Shown one piece after another: positions 1 to 8,425 of a stretch of DNA of 34,532 bases. Made by a program: the position numbers and the translations under genes. The stretch is from the NCBI GenBank assembly GCA_902521645.1, contig CABYSN010000011.1, positions 1 through 34,532 on the forward strand, read 5' to 3'. The stretch's first letter is position 1; each line of letters opens with the position of its first letter. This DNA is from Planctomycetota bacterium (GTDB lineage Bacteria > Planctomycetota > Phycisphaerae > Phycisphaerales > SM1A02). The notes below the pieces were generated by a model. It was not told where the DNA came from. It did not search any database and was given only the letters and a program-made list of their open reading frames with translations.

Positions 1-542
1 GCGCCGACTGCCGCGGAGCCGGCCGAGTCTCCCTTCCAAGAACACTCGAAGTCCAGATTCCCAAGGGAATCAGGGACGGACAGGTGATTCGAGTCCAGGG
101 AGAAGGCGAGCCCCCCGCCCCCGAGAAGAGTCCGGATGGGACCGGCATCAAGGGCGACCTTCACGTCGTCGTCCGGGTGCACGAACACGAACGGTTCGAA
201 CGGGACGGAGACGACATCATCTGGGTGCAGCCGGTCGCGTTCGCACAGGCCGCGCTCGGATGCACGTTGCAGATCAAGACCCTGGAGGACGAGGTCCCAC
301 TGGTCCTTCCGTCCGGAACCCAGCACGGTGCGGTGCTGCGAATCAGTGATGCCGGACTGCCGAACCTGAGGAGCGGACGAAGAGGTGAATTGGTGGTGAT
401 CATCCAGTTGGTCGTTCCCACCAGACTCGACGAGCAGCAGAGACGCCTTCTGGAGGAATACGCGGAACTCGAGGAGATCCCCGTCTCGGAGACCGGACAG
501 GGATTCTGGAGCAAACTCAAGGACAAGGTGACCGGGGGTTGA
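1..542 (+). CDS. dnaJ: DnaJ chaperone, C-terminal part (5' truncated by window edge)
   Basis: Hsp40 co-chaperone that delivers unfolded clients to DnaK and stimulates its ATPase in the cytoplasm. Only the C-terminal part is present, read in the frame starting at base 3. It opens inside the last zinc-finger repeat: the first full codons read ADCRGAG, and the two leading bases fit the end of a Cys codon, giving the CxxCxGxG pattern. The client-binding beta domains follow, with the family segment IPKGIRDGQVIRVQGEG at the start. Further typical pieces are a GDLHVVVRVHEHERFERDGDD-like stretch, an ALGCTLQIKTLEDE segment and a SGTQHGAVLRI segment. The J domain and most of the zinc finger lie upstream of the window. 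It ends in TGA, 21 nt before grpE, so the two are probably co-transcribed. Identity is secure. Confidence 0.95.
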   Translation, partial: ADCRGAGRVSLPRTLEVQIPKGIRDGQVIRVQGEGEPPAPEKSPDGTGIKGDLHVVVRVHEHERFERDGDDIIWVQPVAFAQAALGCTLQIKTLEDEVPLVLPSGTQHGAVLRISDAGLPNLRSGRRGELVVIIQLVVPTRLDEQQRRLLEEYAELEEIPVSETGQGFWSKLKDKVTGG

Positions 543-563
543 CCTCGTGAACGGAACAGACAG

Positions 564-1097
564 ATGACACTCGAAGAAACCAACGAAGAAGACGTCGAAG
601 TCAACGAAGAGGAAACGCTCGAAGAGGAAGCGCCGCTCTCGGAGATCGAACAGCTGAGAGTCGATCTCGAACAGGCCGTGGGTGCTCGCCAGCGGGCACT
701 CGCCGACTTCGCGAACTTCCAAAGACGTGCCGCCGAGAACGAGTCCAGATCACGGGAACGTGGGATCGCGGAAGTGGTGCGCAACCTCGTCCCCGTGCTC
801 GATCAGTTCGAAATGGCACTCGACCAGGAAGGCGCCTCCTCGGATTCCATTCTGGAGGGCGTCTCGCTGGTGCGAGAGGAACTCCTGCGCGCGCTGGGCA
901 GGAACGGCGTGGAGGCGATCACCCCGGAGATGGGTGACGAGTTCGACCCGAACAGACACGAAGCGATGCTTCAGCATCCCGCCGAAGGCGTCGAAGCGGG
1001 TCATGTCAGTCTGATCGTGAAGTCGGGCTGGTCGATGGGGCCGCTGGTGCTGAAGCCCGCACAGGTGGGGATCGCGCCGAGCGAAAGCGGAGACTGA
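564..1097 (+). CDS. grpE: GrpE nucleotide-exchange factor
   Basis: Nucleotide-exchange factor that releases ADP from DnaK in the DnaJ-DnaK-GrpE cycle. The 177-residue protein has the usual layout. Residues 1-35 are very acidic, about 35-85 form the long dimerising helix, and the beta-rich head follows. The head contains the family block HEAMLQHPAEGV near residue 132 and ends in a block around VLKPAQVGIA that matches the conserved GrpE C-terminus. Length is normal. It lies 21 nt after dnaJ and 4 nt before the zinc-ribbon gene, so it sits in the middle of a plus-strand operon. The order dnaJ-grpE, without dnaK in view, differs from the common hrcA-grpE-dnaK-dnaJ layout. Confidence 0.95.
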   Translation: MTLEETNEEDVEVNEEETLEEEAPLSEIEQLRVDLEQAVGARQRALADFANFQRRAAENESRSRERGIAEVVRNLVPVLDQFEMALDQEGASSDSILEGVSLVREELLRALGRNGVEAITPEMGDEFDPNRHEAMLQHPAEGVEAGHVSLIVKSGWSMGPLVLKPAQVGIAPSESGD

Positions 1098-1101
1098 GGG
1101 C

Positions 1102-1455
1102 ATGCCGACCTACGACTACCAGTGCGCCGCGTGCGGTCACGAATTCGAACTCTTCCAGCAGATGAGCGCTTCGGTCAAGAAAAAGTGCCCGGCATGCGGC
1201 AAGCTCAAGCTGAAGCGATTGATCGGTACGGGGGCGGGAATCATCTTCAAGGGCGGTGGGTTCTACGAAACCGACTATCGAAGCGATTCCTACAAGAAAG
1301 ATGCCGCTGCGGACGACAAATCGAGTTCGAAGTCCGAGACCAGCTCCGAAAAGAAGAGTTCGGACACCACGAGTTCTTCGAAAAGCGAGTCGAAGACACC
1401 TGCGAAGAAGGCGACTTCGGAGTCCAAGAGCACGTCCGCCAAAACGAAGGAATGA
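1102..1455 (+). CDS. FmdB-family zinc-ribbon protein with Ser/Lys-rich tail
   Basis: Small cytoplasmic protein of the FmdB/CxxC putative regulatory family, whose biochemical role is not settled. The N-terminus MPTYDYQCAACGHEFE is diagnostic, with Cys pairs at C8/C11 and C29/C32 forming one zinc ribbon. The segment up to about residue 60 carries the family's KKCPACG and a GxGxxFKGGGFY-type stretch. From about residue 65 to the end at 117 it is a low-complexity tail of Ser, Lys, Glu, Thr and Ala, predicted disordered. Such tails are common in this family, although this one makes up almost half the protein. It starts 4 nt after grpE, with GAGGG just upstream of the ATG, so it is translated from the chaperone operon. 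Confidence 0.85.
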   Translation: MPTYDYQCAACGHEFELFQQMSASVKKKCPACGKLKLKRLIGTGAGIIFKGGGFYETDYRSDSYKKDAAADDKSSSKSETSSEKKSSDTTSSSKSESKTPAKKATSESKSTSAKTKE

Positions 1456-1497
1456 GCCGCGGCCGACCACCATCGTTCGGGCAGACGTCCCACGAGG

Positions 1498-1503
1498 TAG
1501 GAT
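1498..1503 (+). promoter_or_regulatory. -10-like TAGGAT, 6 nt before the RNase R start
   Basis: TAGGAT is followed by a 6-nt spacer and then the ATG at 1510. Transcription starting at the usual distance would begin at or next to the A of the ATG, giving a leaderless mRNA. No SD lies at a usable distance and no convincing -35 is visible. Inferred from the same arrangement at several other genes in the window. Confidence 0.45.
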
Positions 1504-1509
1504 GCCCCG

Positions 1510-3900
1510 ATGCCCCTTCGATACACGAAACGAATTCTCGACCACCTCGCCAATGAGAAGTACAGCCCCTGCTCGCTCGGAGAGTTGATGCGTCAGCTGC
1601 GCATCCCGGAAGACAACGACGACACCTTCAGATCATCACTGGGCGCACTGCTGCAGAAGGAGCAGGTCGTGCTCGGTCGCCATGACGTGGTGCAACTTCC
1701 TCCCATGCCGGACGAATTCGAGGGTCTTCTCAAGATCACCTCACGCGGGTTCGGTTTCGTGAAGCCGGACACCCCCTACCGTGGAGGCGATCTCTTCATT
1801 CCGGAATCAGGCATGCGTGATGCGATCAGCGGCGACCGGGTCCGCGTGCGCATGAGTCGCATGAAGGAAAGCGGCCGTGGTGGACGAGGCGGACGGACAC
1901 GTGGACGGGTCGAAGAGGTCCTCGAACGGAACAAGACCCGCTTCGCCGGCACGATCGCCCGGCAACGTGGATTCTGGTTCGTGATTCCGGACGGCACCGT
2001 GCTTCGTGAACCGATCCTCGCACGCGACGCCTCCGCGAAGAACGTCAAGGAGGGTGACAAGGTCGTGATCGATCTCGTGCGCTTCCCCTCCGACAACGAC
2101 GTGGCGGAGGGTGTCATCGTCCAGGTGCTCGGAACCGCGGGCGAACCGGACGTCGAGACCGCCGCGGTTCTGGCGAACTACGGGCTCGAGCCCGAATTCA
2201 AGGAACCCGTGGTCGAGGAAGCCCGCAACGTCGCCGCGATCTTCGATCGCGAGTCCGCGGAAGACTGTCCTCAGGATCGGCTCGACCTGCGAGACCTGCT
2301 CACCTTCACGATCGACCCTCCGGACGCACGTGACTTCGATGATGCGATCTCCCTGACGCACGATTCCGTCAGAGACGAATACGAACTGGGCGTGCACATC
2401 GCGGATGTCGCCCACTTCGTGAAGACCGATGGCGAGCTCGACAAGGAAGCCTACAAGCGCGGAAACTCGGCCTACCTGCCGCGACTCGTCATTCCGATGC
2501 TTCCGGAACTGCTTTCGAACGGTGTCTGTTCCCTGCAGGAGGACGTGCCACGTTTCGTGAAGAGCGTCTTCATCACCTATGACGCACTGGGTCGGGTCAT
2601 GGGACATCGCTACCACCGATCGCTGATCCGTTCCGACAAGCGTCTGACCTACCTCGAAGCACAGGGCCTGATCGACGGCGACCTCGACAAGGCGACCAGG
2701 AACACCAGAGCGACACCGGTCTATTCCGATCAACTCCAGGATGCACTGCGAAACTGCGACAAGCTTGCGAAACTGATCCGGGAACGCCGACGCGTGGACG
2801 GCATGCTGAGCCTTTCGCTTCCCGAGTCGGAGATCGTCTTCGACGAGAACGGCAAGGTCGTCGATGCGGTTCCCGAGGACGACGCCTTCACCCACACCGT
2901 GATCGAGATGTTCATGGTCGCGGCCAACGAAGCGGTCGCGGATCTCTTCGCGACCCTGCACATCCCACTGCTGCGTCGCATCCACCCCGAGCCCGACTAC
3001 AACGATCTCGAGGACCTGAGAAACTTCGCGCGTCTGGTCCGCTTCAAGATCAAGGAGAACCCGGATCGAAAGGATCTCCAGGAACTCGCCAAGGTGGCGA
3101 TGGGGACACCGTTCGAGCGCGCGATCCACTTCGCACTCCTGAAGACGCTCACCCGCGCGAACTACAGCCCCGCCCTGATCGGGCACTTCGCACTCGCCTC
3201 GAAGCACTACGCCCACTTCACGAGTCCGATCAGGCGCTATCCGGATCTCACCGTGCACCGTGCGATCGACGCCTATCTGGACACCACCGAGAACGGCACG
3301 CAGACCAAGGGAGGCAAGGGCCGGAAGAAGATCGCAAGCAGCATGGAGTACGACGAACGCTGCTTCAGTGAGAACCACCTTTCGGAAGTCGGCGACCACT
3401 GCTCGGCGACCGAGAAGAACGCCGACGCAGCCGAACGGAGTCTGCGTGAATTCCTCATTCTCCAGTTCCTCGAGGATCAGGATCCGGGCGAGACGTTCGA
3501 AGGCACCGTGACCGGCACGACCAGCAAGGGCGGGATCTTCGTCACGCTCGACAAGTACCTCGTCGACGGCATGGTCAAACCTCAGAGCATGCCGGGAGGC
3601 GGGTCATTCGGAGGGGACTGGCGACAGGATCGCATGACCGGACGGCTGTTCGCCCCCAGGGGCGGATCCTCGATCGGCGTGGGTGATCGAGTCGTGGTGC
3701 AGATCGGCTTGATCGACCTGCCCTCGCGCGAAATGGATCTCGAAGTGGTCTCCTACGAATCGATCGCACCCCCGGAACCGAAGGAACAGAAGGAAGGCTG
3801 GCGCAGCGCCGGCGACGGACGGAAGGATCGGGGCGGCAAACCCAAGAAGGGCAAGCGCAAGGGCTACAAGATGGGGCGACGCGGACGACGTGGACTGTGA
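1510..3900 (+). CDS. rnr: Ribonuclease R (3'-5' exoribonuclease)
   Basis: Processive 3'-5' hydrolytic exoribonuclease of the RNase II/R family, which degrades structured RNA in mRNA turnover, rRNA quality control and trans-translation. The 796-residue protein shows the expected order. An N-terminal winged-helix-like region (about 1-60) is followed by cold-shock OB folds (about 70-230; note the RGFGFVKPD motif). The RNB catalytic domain has FTIDPPDARDFDDAI at 266-280, giving the metal-binding Asp cluster D269, D275, D277 and D278. An S1 domain begins near residue 658 (GETFEGTVTGTTSKGGIFV), and the last 35 residues are a strongly basic tail. Length matches the family. The ATG has no SD but a TAGGAT hexamer 6 nt upstream, suggesting its own promoter and a leaderless transcript. 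It ends in TGA. Confidence 0.95.
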   Translation: MPLRYTKRILDHLANEKYSPCSLGELMRQLRIPEDNDDTFRSSLGALLQKEQVVLGRHDVVQLPPMPDEFEGLLKITSRGFGFVKPDTPYRGGDLFIPESGMRDAISGDRVRVRMSRMKESGRGGRGGRTRGRVEEVLERNKTRFAGTIARQRGFWFVIPDGTVLREPILARDASAKNVKEGDKVVIDLVRFPSDNDVAEGVIVQVLGTAGEPDVETAAVLANYGLEPEFKEPVVEEARNVAAIFDRESAEDCPQDRLDLRDLLTFTIDPPDARDFDDAISLTHDSVRDEYELGVHIADVAHFVKTDGELDKEAYKRGNSAYLPRLVIPMLPELLSNGVCSLQEDVPRFVKSVFITYDALGRVMGHRYHRSLIRSDKRLTYLEAQGLIDGDLDKATRNTRATPVYSDQLQDALRNCDKLAKLIRERRRVDGMLSLSLPESEIVFDENGKVVDAVPEDDAFTHTVIEMFMVAANEAVADLFATLHIPLLRRIHPEPDYNDLEDLRNFARLVRFKIKENPDRKDLQELAKVAMGTPFERAIHFALLKTLTRANYSPALIGHFALASKHYAHFTSPIRRYPDLTVHRAIDAYLDTTENGTQTKGGKGRKKIASSMEYDERCFSENHLSEVGDHCSATEKNADAAERSLREFLILQFLEDQDPGETFEGTVTGTTSKGGIFVTLDKYLVDGMVKPQSMPGGGSFGGDWRQDRMTGRLFAPRGGSSIGVGDRVVVQIGLIDLPSREMDLEVVSYESIAPPEPKEQKEGWRSAGDGRKDRGGKPKKGKRKGYKMGRRGRRGL

Positions 3901-3946
3901 TGAGGCCGACATCGGGATGGCACTCTTTCAGCGGGAGATCAGAGAC

Positions 3947-4111
3947 ATGAACGTGAGATTCCTCAAGCTCCTGATGCTCGCCATCGCCGTCGTGATCGGG
4001 GGCCTGATCAGCCTGTTCACGATCGACAGGTTCGGGACCGGTGCCTTGATCGGATTGATCGCAGGTGGCATTCTCAACCGGATGATTCCGTACCACAAGA
4101 TCTTTGGGTAG
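3947..4111 (+). CDS. Small two-helix membrane protein, function unknown
   Basis: A 54-residue hydrophobic protein not recognised as any named family. It begins MNVRFLKLLMLAIAVVIGG and is almost entirely two short membrane segments (about residues 5-24 and 28-45), followed by RMIPYHKIFG. The ATG at 3947 is chosen because GGGAG lies 9 nt upstream. The frame stays open to a GTG at 3890 inside rnr, but the upstream residues are charged and unconvincing. It follows rnr by 46 nt and could be co-transcribed. Its stop is TAG, the only non-TGA stop in the window. It might be a small membrane anchor. Existence is likely; function cannot be stated. Confidence 0.6.
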   Translation: MNVRFLKLLMLAIAVVIGGLISLFTIDRFGTGALIGLIAGGILNRMIPYHKIFG

Positions 4112-4204
4112 AGCGCGAAGAGACACTCGGCAGGATCCCGTTCTCTTTCGCATCACTTTCGAAACATCGAATGACAGGTCGTACCCTCCGTCCAAGGAGG
4201 GCTC

Positions 4205-5503
4205 ATGCCCATGAGAAGACACGTGATGACCGGTCTGATCCTGCTTGGAATCGCACACGAGAATGGTTTCGGGGCGAGCCGCCACGACTCGGACACGTTC
4301 GAAATTCGCCATGCATGGAGTGTTCCGACGGATGGTGCGTCCGATGACGAACGTCGCTTCGGTGCATCAGGCGTGCTGGTGCATGAAGACGTGCTTGCAA
4401 TCGCGACCGACCGTGGATCGGACGGCTCGCTGCGTCCCGGAAAAGTCCGCCTGTATTCCAGAGATCGACCGGATGCCTCTCCCACCATCGTGCTGACGGC
4501 TCCAGAGCGAACCTGGCCGGATGGATTCGGCTCGGTGCTGGCAGGTCGAGATCGTCATCTGCTGATCGGCGCACCTCAAGACTCCGAGACCAACTGGGGT
4601 GCCGGTCGCGCATGGTTGTACGTCATGACGGACACAGGATGGGCGATCGAACATGCCTTCGCCGATCCTTCGGCGGAGACCGATGCCGCCTTCGGTCATG
4701 CGGTCGCGATCGGAGAGGGTGTGATCGCGATCGGAGCGCCGCGCTCTGACAGGGCCGGGCGTGACGCAGGCTGCGTCTTCATCTTCGAACGAACCGACCA
4801 TGACTGGGCGCTCACTGCTCGGCTGGTGGCCCCGGACGCCGCACCCTCGGATTTCTTCGGAAGCAGCCTCGCGATTTCGGGAGACCATCTTGTCATCGGT
4901 GCCTGGGGTGACGACGACCATGGCGAGAAGACCGGGTCGGTGTGGTGCTATGAGAAACGCAGCGATCGCTGGAGCATGAGACAGAAACTGGTGCCGGATC
5001 GAATCCAATCACGGGATCTTTTCGGAAGCACGCTGCTCCTGCACGGACATGAGCTTCTGGTGTCCGCACCTGGAACACGCGAGGACCGAGGCGCGGTCTA
5101 CGTCTTCACCGGTCGAACGGGACGTTGGGAACTGATCGATCGGATCACCGATCCGGATGGCGATCAGGGTGACCGTTTCGGTCATGCGATGGCGGGATCG
5201 GGAGACATCCTGGTGATCGGCGCACCGGAGGCCGGCGCAGGGACGAGCGCGCACGGACGGATCACCATTCACCGAAAAAGTGGATGGGGCTGGTCGTTGA
5301 TCGATCGACACTCGATCGTGTCGCGTGGGAATCGACCGCCGATTCGATTCGGTTTCAATGTTTCGATTGAAGCTGACGCCATCCTCGTCGGACGAGCCGA
5401 CCAGGCGGATGAGACTCCGGCAGCGATCGGTGCCTGGTTGTTCGATCAAGGAGCGACCATCACGAAAGACAAGACCAATGGAACCGCCATCAGTCCCCGG
5501 TGA
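4205..5503 (+). CDS. Secreted FG-GAP repeat (beta-propeller) protein
   Basis: Predicted exported beta-propeller of 432 residues. After a short basic N-terminus and a weak hydrophobic stretch (about residues 7-24, a possible signal peptide), seven repeats of the FG-GAP type occur at about residues 51, 107, 162, 217, 272, 324 and 381. Each reads like xFGxxLAxxGDxLVIGAP and is spaced about 55 residues from the next. Seven repeats fit one seven-bladed propeller. Such proteins are usually extracytoplasmic binding modules; the ligand is unknown. AAGGAGG at 4194-4200 supports this locus, but it lies only 4 nt before the first ATG and 10 nt before a second ATG at 4211, so either may be used. The 3' end overlaps the convergent gene by 14 bp. 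Confidence 0.75.
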   Translation: MPMRRHVMTGLILLGIAHENGFGASRHDSDTFEIRHAWSVPTDGASDDERRFGASGVLVHEDVLAIATDRGSDGSLRPGKVRLYSRDRPDASPTIVLTAPERTWPDGFGSVLAGRDRHLLIGAPQDSETNWGAGRAWLYVMTDTGWAIEHAFADPSAETDAAFGHAVAIGEGVIAIGAPRSDRAGRDAGCVFIFERTDHDWALTARLVAPDAAPSDFFGSSLAISGDHLVIGAWGDDDHGEKTGSVWCYEKRSDRWSMRQKLVPDRIQSRDLFGSTLLLHGHELLVSAPGTREDRGAVYVFTGRTGRWELIDRITDPDGDQGDRFGHAMAGSGDILVIGAPEAGAGTSAHGRITIHRKSGWGWSLIDRHSIVSRGNRPPIRFGFNVSIEADAILVGRADQADETPAAIGAWLFDQGATITKDKTNGTAISPR

Positions 5504-6209
5504 TGCGCTTGCGCAGGTCGCGCATGAAGACCACGATCTGGCCCTGCTCTCGCGGGCTGGCACTCGTCTCGACTTCGCTGGACCAGAAGTCCATGAAACG
5601 CACCGCTCCCAGGGTGGTGAGGTCTGGAATGCGCGATTCGTCGATCTCACGAGTGGTGTCGCGCTCGGCCTCGGCACGCATGTCGGCGAGACGTTCCTCA
5701 TCGGTTCCGGAAGGATCCTCACCGGTGACGGCACGCTCACCGAGTGCGGTCCACTTCAGAACCCACTGATCGAGAAAGGCGCCTCGCTCGGCGAAGGGGA
5801 TGTTCACGTACTCCGCCGCACCATCGACCATGATGTCCTTTGCGAGCACTCGGATGTTCTGCGTCGCGGTCTCACGGACCGGGCCGGTGATGCCGGCGAG
5901 AAAGGCCGCCATGGTGGCGGAATCCGACTGCTCCATGCCACGGAATCGATCGGAGAATTCGATCAGAAACTGGATCCGCTCCTCCATCGGAAGCTGACTG
6001 AAGTCATCCATGGCCAGATAGCCGAGCACATCCTGAACGGGTGAGTCGAAGATGCTCGGTGGCGGTTGCCAACGGAGGAAGAACGCCCACCAGACGAGCA
6101 CACCGACAAGCAGCGCGACCAGCAGTCCGGACACACCGATGGCGACTTCCCGACGGCGTTCGCCGAGCTTCCACTGGAGATCCTGGATGAAGTCGCTGAG
6201 CTGACTCAT
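5490..6209 (-). CDS. Single-pass membrane protein coupled to a prepilin-like gene
   Basis: A 239-residue protein of unknown family. It opens with a short amphipathic segment (MSQLSDFIQDLQWKLGERRR), has one strong membrane helix at about residues 22-46, and then a soluble, mostly helical, acidic domain of about 190 residues. The start at 6209 is chosen because its ATG overlaps the stop of the prepilin-like gene in an ATGA junction, indicating translational coupling. The reading frame is open further upstream, but that stretch is Arg-rich shadow sequence. The coupling suggests a role at the membrane with the pseudopilin, but nothing in the sequence shows this directly. The 3' end overlaps the convergent FG-GAP gene at 5490-5503. 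Confidence 0.7.
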   Translation of the reverse strand: MSQLSDFIQDLQWKLGERRREVAIGVSGLLVALLVGVLVWWAFFLRWQPPPSIFDSPVQDVLGYLAMDDFSQLPMEERIQFLIEFSDRFRGMEQSDSATMAAFLAGITGPVRETATQNIRVLAKDIMVDGAAEYVNIPFAERGAFLDQWVLKWTALGERAVTGEDPSGTDEERLADMRAEAERDTTREIDESRIPDLTTLGAVRFMDFWSSEVETSASPREQGQIVVFMRDLRKRITGD

Positions 6210-6961
6210 GGTGTTGAGGACATCGTATTCGGTTCGAGGAAACTGAGCGAATCCGTCATGTCGGGATCCTCTTCGAAGTCGTCGGCGGCGTCTTCCGCCC
6301 CTTCGAGGATTTCGGCGGTATCGGTGCTCATGCCCACGGAGCCGTCGAAGAAGAGGGCGTTTCGTTGAATCCGAGTGCCGGGGTGGCGATCGACGCTGTC
6401 GAGCAGCATCGGCATTCGACGACCGTCCTGGCGATAGAAGGCGGTGACGATGCGACATTCCATCTCTGAGCGTCGGCGTTCGATCTGTTCATCCGTGACC
6501 GTCGGATCGAGGTAGTAGGGAATGAGCGCCTGCTGGACCTGGATCTGGACGTTGGGTGAATAGCGAAGAAGACCGGGCATGTAGAAGTAGCTGGTTCCGG
6601 TCGAGAGCGATCCCTGCTGGTCGGTGTCGGAGGGACAGCACCAGCATTTGTTGTCCCGATCGATGAACCCTCGCAGCGCCTGGGGAAGACCACCGACAGG
6701 ACCATTGTCGGTGGCGGCGGGAATGAAATCGACCATGGGCGGCAGGCCGCCGGTCTGATTCATGTAGGTCTGCAGGATGGTGCCGAGCTGCTTGAGATTG
6801 CTCAGGCACTGCACGTTCTGAGCTTCTCGTCGAAACGTCCTGAGTGCGGGAAAGGTCAGACCCAGCAACAGTCCGATGATGCCGATGGTGACGATCATCT
6901 CGACGAGCGTGAAGCCACGACGAGGGGATGGAGTGCGAACTGGCATCTGCAGGCGGGACAT
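6206..6961 (-). CDS. Prepilin-type (type II secretion/pilin-like) protein
   Basis: A 251-residue type IV pilin-like or pseudopilin protein. The prepilin peptidase site is RRGFTLVE, with cleavage after G16 and the conserved Glu at residue 21. It is followed by the hydrophobic helix IVTIGIIGLLLGLTFPAL, which anchors the protein in the inner membrane until assembly. The soluble part has a Cys cluster CWCCPSD (C106, C108, C109) and a late NALFFDGSV segment. Both resemble the CPSD and H-X-DG features of prepilin-like proteins abundant in Planctomycetota. The start at 6961 is supported by GAGGAG 9 nt upstream, which lies downstream of an extended -10 promoter at 6991-6999. An alternative TTG at 6991 is less likely. 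It ends in an ATGA overlap with the next gene. Confidence 0.85.
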   Translation of the reverse strand: MSRLQMPVRTPSPRRGFTLVEMIVTIGIIGLLLGLTFPALRTFRREAQNVQCLSNLKQLGTILQTYMNQTGGLPPMVDFIPAATDNGPVGGLPQALRGFIDRDNKCWCCPSDTDQQGSLSTGTSYFYMPGLLRYSPNVQIQVQQALIPYYLDPTVTDEQIERRRSEMECRIVTAFYRQDGRRMPMLLDSVDRHPGTRIQRNALFFDGSVGMSTDTAEILEGAEDAADDFEEDPDMTDSLSFLEPNTMSSTP

Positions 6962-6990
6962 CCGGAAAAGCTCCTCAGAGAGATGTCTCA

Positions 6991-6999
6991 ACTATAGCA
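6991..6999 (-). promoter_or_regulatory. Extended -10 promoter for the prepilin-like gene
   Basis: On the minus strand this reads TGCTATAGT, an 8 of 9 match to the extended -10 consensus TGnTATAAT with the wild-card base excluded from the mismatch. No TTGACA-like -35 is seen at 16-18 bp, as is usual for extended -10 promoters. Predicted start of transcription is near 6984, leaving a leader of about 23 nt that contains the GAGGAG ribosome-binding site. It separates the prepilin pair from ftsY, whose stop is 67 nt upstream of the prepilin start. Confidence 0.6.
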
Positions 7000-7028
7000 C
7001 CAGGCTTCGGAACCGAGATCGATGGTTT

Positions 7029-7955
7029 TCATTCCTCGGCGAAGATGGCATCGATGAAGGCCTCCGGATCGAAGGGCTCCACATCTTCCGGACGTTCGCC
7101 GATTCCGACCAGCTTCACAGGGACCTCGAGCTCGTCTCGGATCGCGACGACGATGCCGCCGCGAGCGGTACCATCGAGCTTGCTCAGAAAGACGCCGGTG
7201 ACATCGACCGCATCACCGAAGGAACGGGCCTGGACCAGGCCGTTCTGTCCGCTGGTGGCATCGAGCACGAGCAGCACCTCGTGCGGCGCACCGGGAATCT
7301 TGCGCCTGATCACATCGCGGATCTTGACCAGCTGACGCATCAGATCGTTCTGGTTGTGAAGCCGCCCCGCGGTATCGACCAGCAGGACATCGACCTTGCG
7401 TGCGACGGCAGCTTCCGCGGCATCGAAGGCCACCGAAGCGGGATCGGCACCTTGATCACCCTTGACGATCTCGACCCCGAGACGCTCCGACCAGATCGCG
7501 AGTTGCGCGACCGCACCGGCACGAAACGTGTCGGCAGCCGCCAGCAGCACCGAACGGCCCTCCTGTCGGAGACTGTGCGCGATCTTCGCGACGCTCGTGG
7601 TCTTGCCGACTCCGTTGACACCGACGACCAGAATGACCGTGGGTGATTCGGTGGCGACGGCGAGCGAACGATCGGCATCACCCCAGCGTGACTTCAAGGT
7701 CTTCTTCAGATGCACGAGCACCTCATCGCCGGTGCTGATCCGACCGGCTCGCCAGTCCTCGCGAAGCGCCTCCACGATTTCAGAGGTGGCCTGAAACCCG
7801 ACGTCGGCTCCGAGCAGACTGGACTCGATCTGATCAAGAAGGTCGTCATCGATCTTGCGGCCGGTGAGCAGCGATCGCAGGCCGCCTCCGAAAGTGGATG
7901 CGGTGCGGGTCAGGCCCGAACGGATGCGGGAGAGAGTGGACTTGAAGATGCCCAT
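7029..7955 (-). CDS. ftsY: FtsY, signal recognition particle receptor GTPase
   Basis: SRP receptor that docks ribosome-SRP complexes at the inner membrane through GTP-dependent pairing with Ffh. The 308-residue protein has the N domain (about 1-95) followed by the G domain. Motifs are GVNGVGKTT at 112-120 (P-loop), DTFRAGAVAQL from 142, DTAGR at 194-198, SKLDG at 258-262 and GIGE near 285. It lacks the long acidic A domain of the E. coli protein, as many bacterial FtsY do. Small departures are Ser after GKTT and Gly in the usual DTFRAAA. The start is the ATG at 7955, which shares bases with the nusB stop (TGATG), so translation is coupled. The same frame is open further upstream but lies within nusB. 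Confidence 0.95.
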   Translation of the reverse strand: MGIFKSTLSRIRSGLTRTASTFGGGLRSLLTGRKIDDDLLDQIESSLLGADVGFQATSEIVEALREDWRAGRISTGDEVLVHLKKTLKSRWGDADRSLAVATESPTVILVVGVNGVGKTTSVAKIAHSLRQEGRSVLLAAADTFRAGAVAQLAIWSERLGVEIVKGDQGADPASVAFDAAEAAVARKVDVLLVDTAGRLHNQNDLMRQLVKIRDVIRRKIPGAPHEVLLVLDATSGQNGLVQARSFGDAVDVTGVFLSKLDGTARGGIVVAIRDELEVPVKLVGIGERPEDVEPFDPEAFIDAIFAEE

Positions 7956-8425
7956 CAGGCGCCGTCTCCGGGCGGTGGGATCGAGGGATCCTCGAGGGTG
8001 GTGCCGTCGTCGTCCTTCCAGATGCGATCCAGCACCGCGTTCACGAATCCGGGGGATTTCTCCCCGCCGTACTCCTTCGCCAGCTCGACCGCGTCGTTGA
8101 TCGCCACCTTGGGTGGAACATCCGCCACGGAGATCTCGTGCAGCGCGAGCCTGAGAATGTTGCGATCGATCATCGGTTGACGATGCGTCGGCCACTCGGG
8201 TGTGCAAGGTTCGACCAGCGCATCACACCGAAGTCGATCGGCCCAGGCGCCTTTGGCGAGTTCCACGCCCAGATCCCGGGCTTCATCGGAGCTTCCACCC
8301 TCGACGAGCGCCTTTCTGATGCGCTGCTCCTCGGCGAAGGGGAGCTGCTCGGTGAGATCGATCGCGTCCATCTGATAGAGGACCTGAAGCGCACACCGTC
8401 GTGCATTGCGAGTCACGTCGGTCAA
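7955..8425 (-). CDS. nusB: NusB, transcription antitermination factor
   Basis: All-helical RNA-binding protein that with NusE (S10) binds boxA in rRNA leaders and promotes antitermination. The N-terminus reads [17 protein letters not shown], the typical NusB opening. The C-terminal half has the family blocks ILRLALHEI and [26 protein letters not shown]. Length (156 residues from the TTG) is normal. Start choice is uncertain. A TTG at 8425 overlaps the ribH stop (TTGA), while a GTG at 8416 has GGAGG 10 nt upstream and better fits family N-termini. The gene lies between ribH and ftsY; ribH-nusB adjacency is widespread in bacteria. It ends in a TGATG overlap with ftsY. Confidence 0.93.
   Translation of the reverse strand: MTDVTRNARRCALQVLYQMDAIDLTEQLPFAEEQRIRKALVEGGSSDEARDLGVELAKGAWADRLRCDALVEPCTPEWPTHRQPMIDRNILRLALHEISVADVPPKVAINDAVELAKEYGGEKSPGFVNAVLDRIWKDDDGTTLEDPSIPPPGDGA

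Noticed and set aside
1807-3399. Long open frame on the minus strand opposite rnr (about 530 codons)
   Set aside because: Fully antisense to a certain RNase R gene; no recognisable domain. Long antisense frames are expected in GC-rich coding DNA.
4112-4158. Possible hairpin between GCGAAGAGAC and GTTCTCTTTCGC after the small membrane protein
   Set aside because: Pairing needs two bulges and there is no T tract after it, so a terminator call is not supported.
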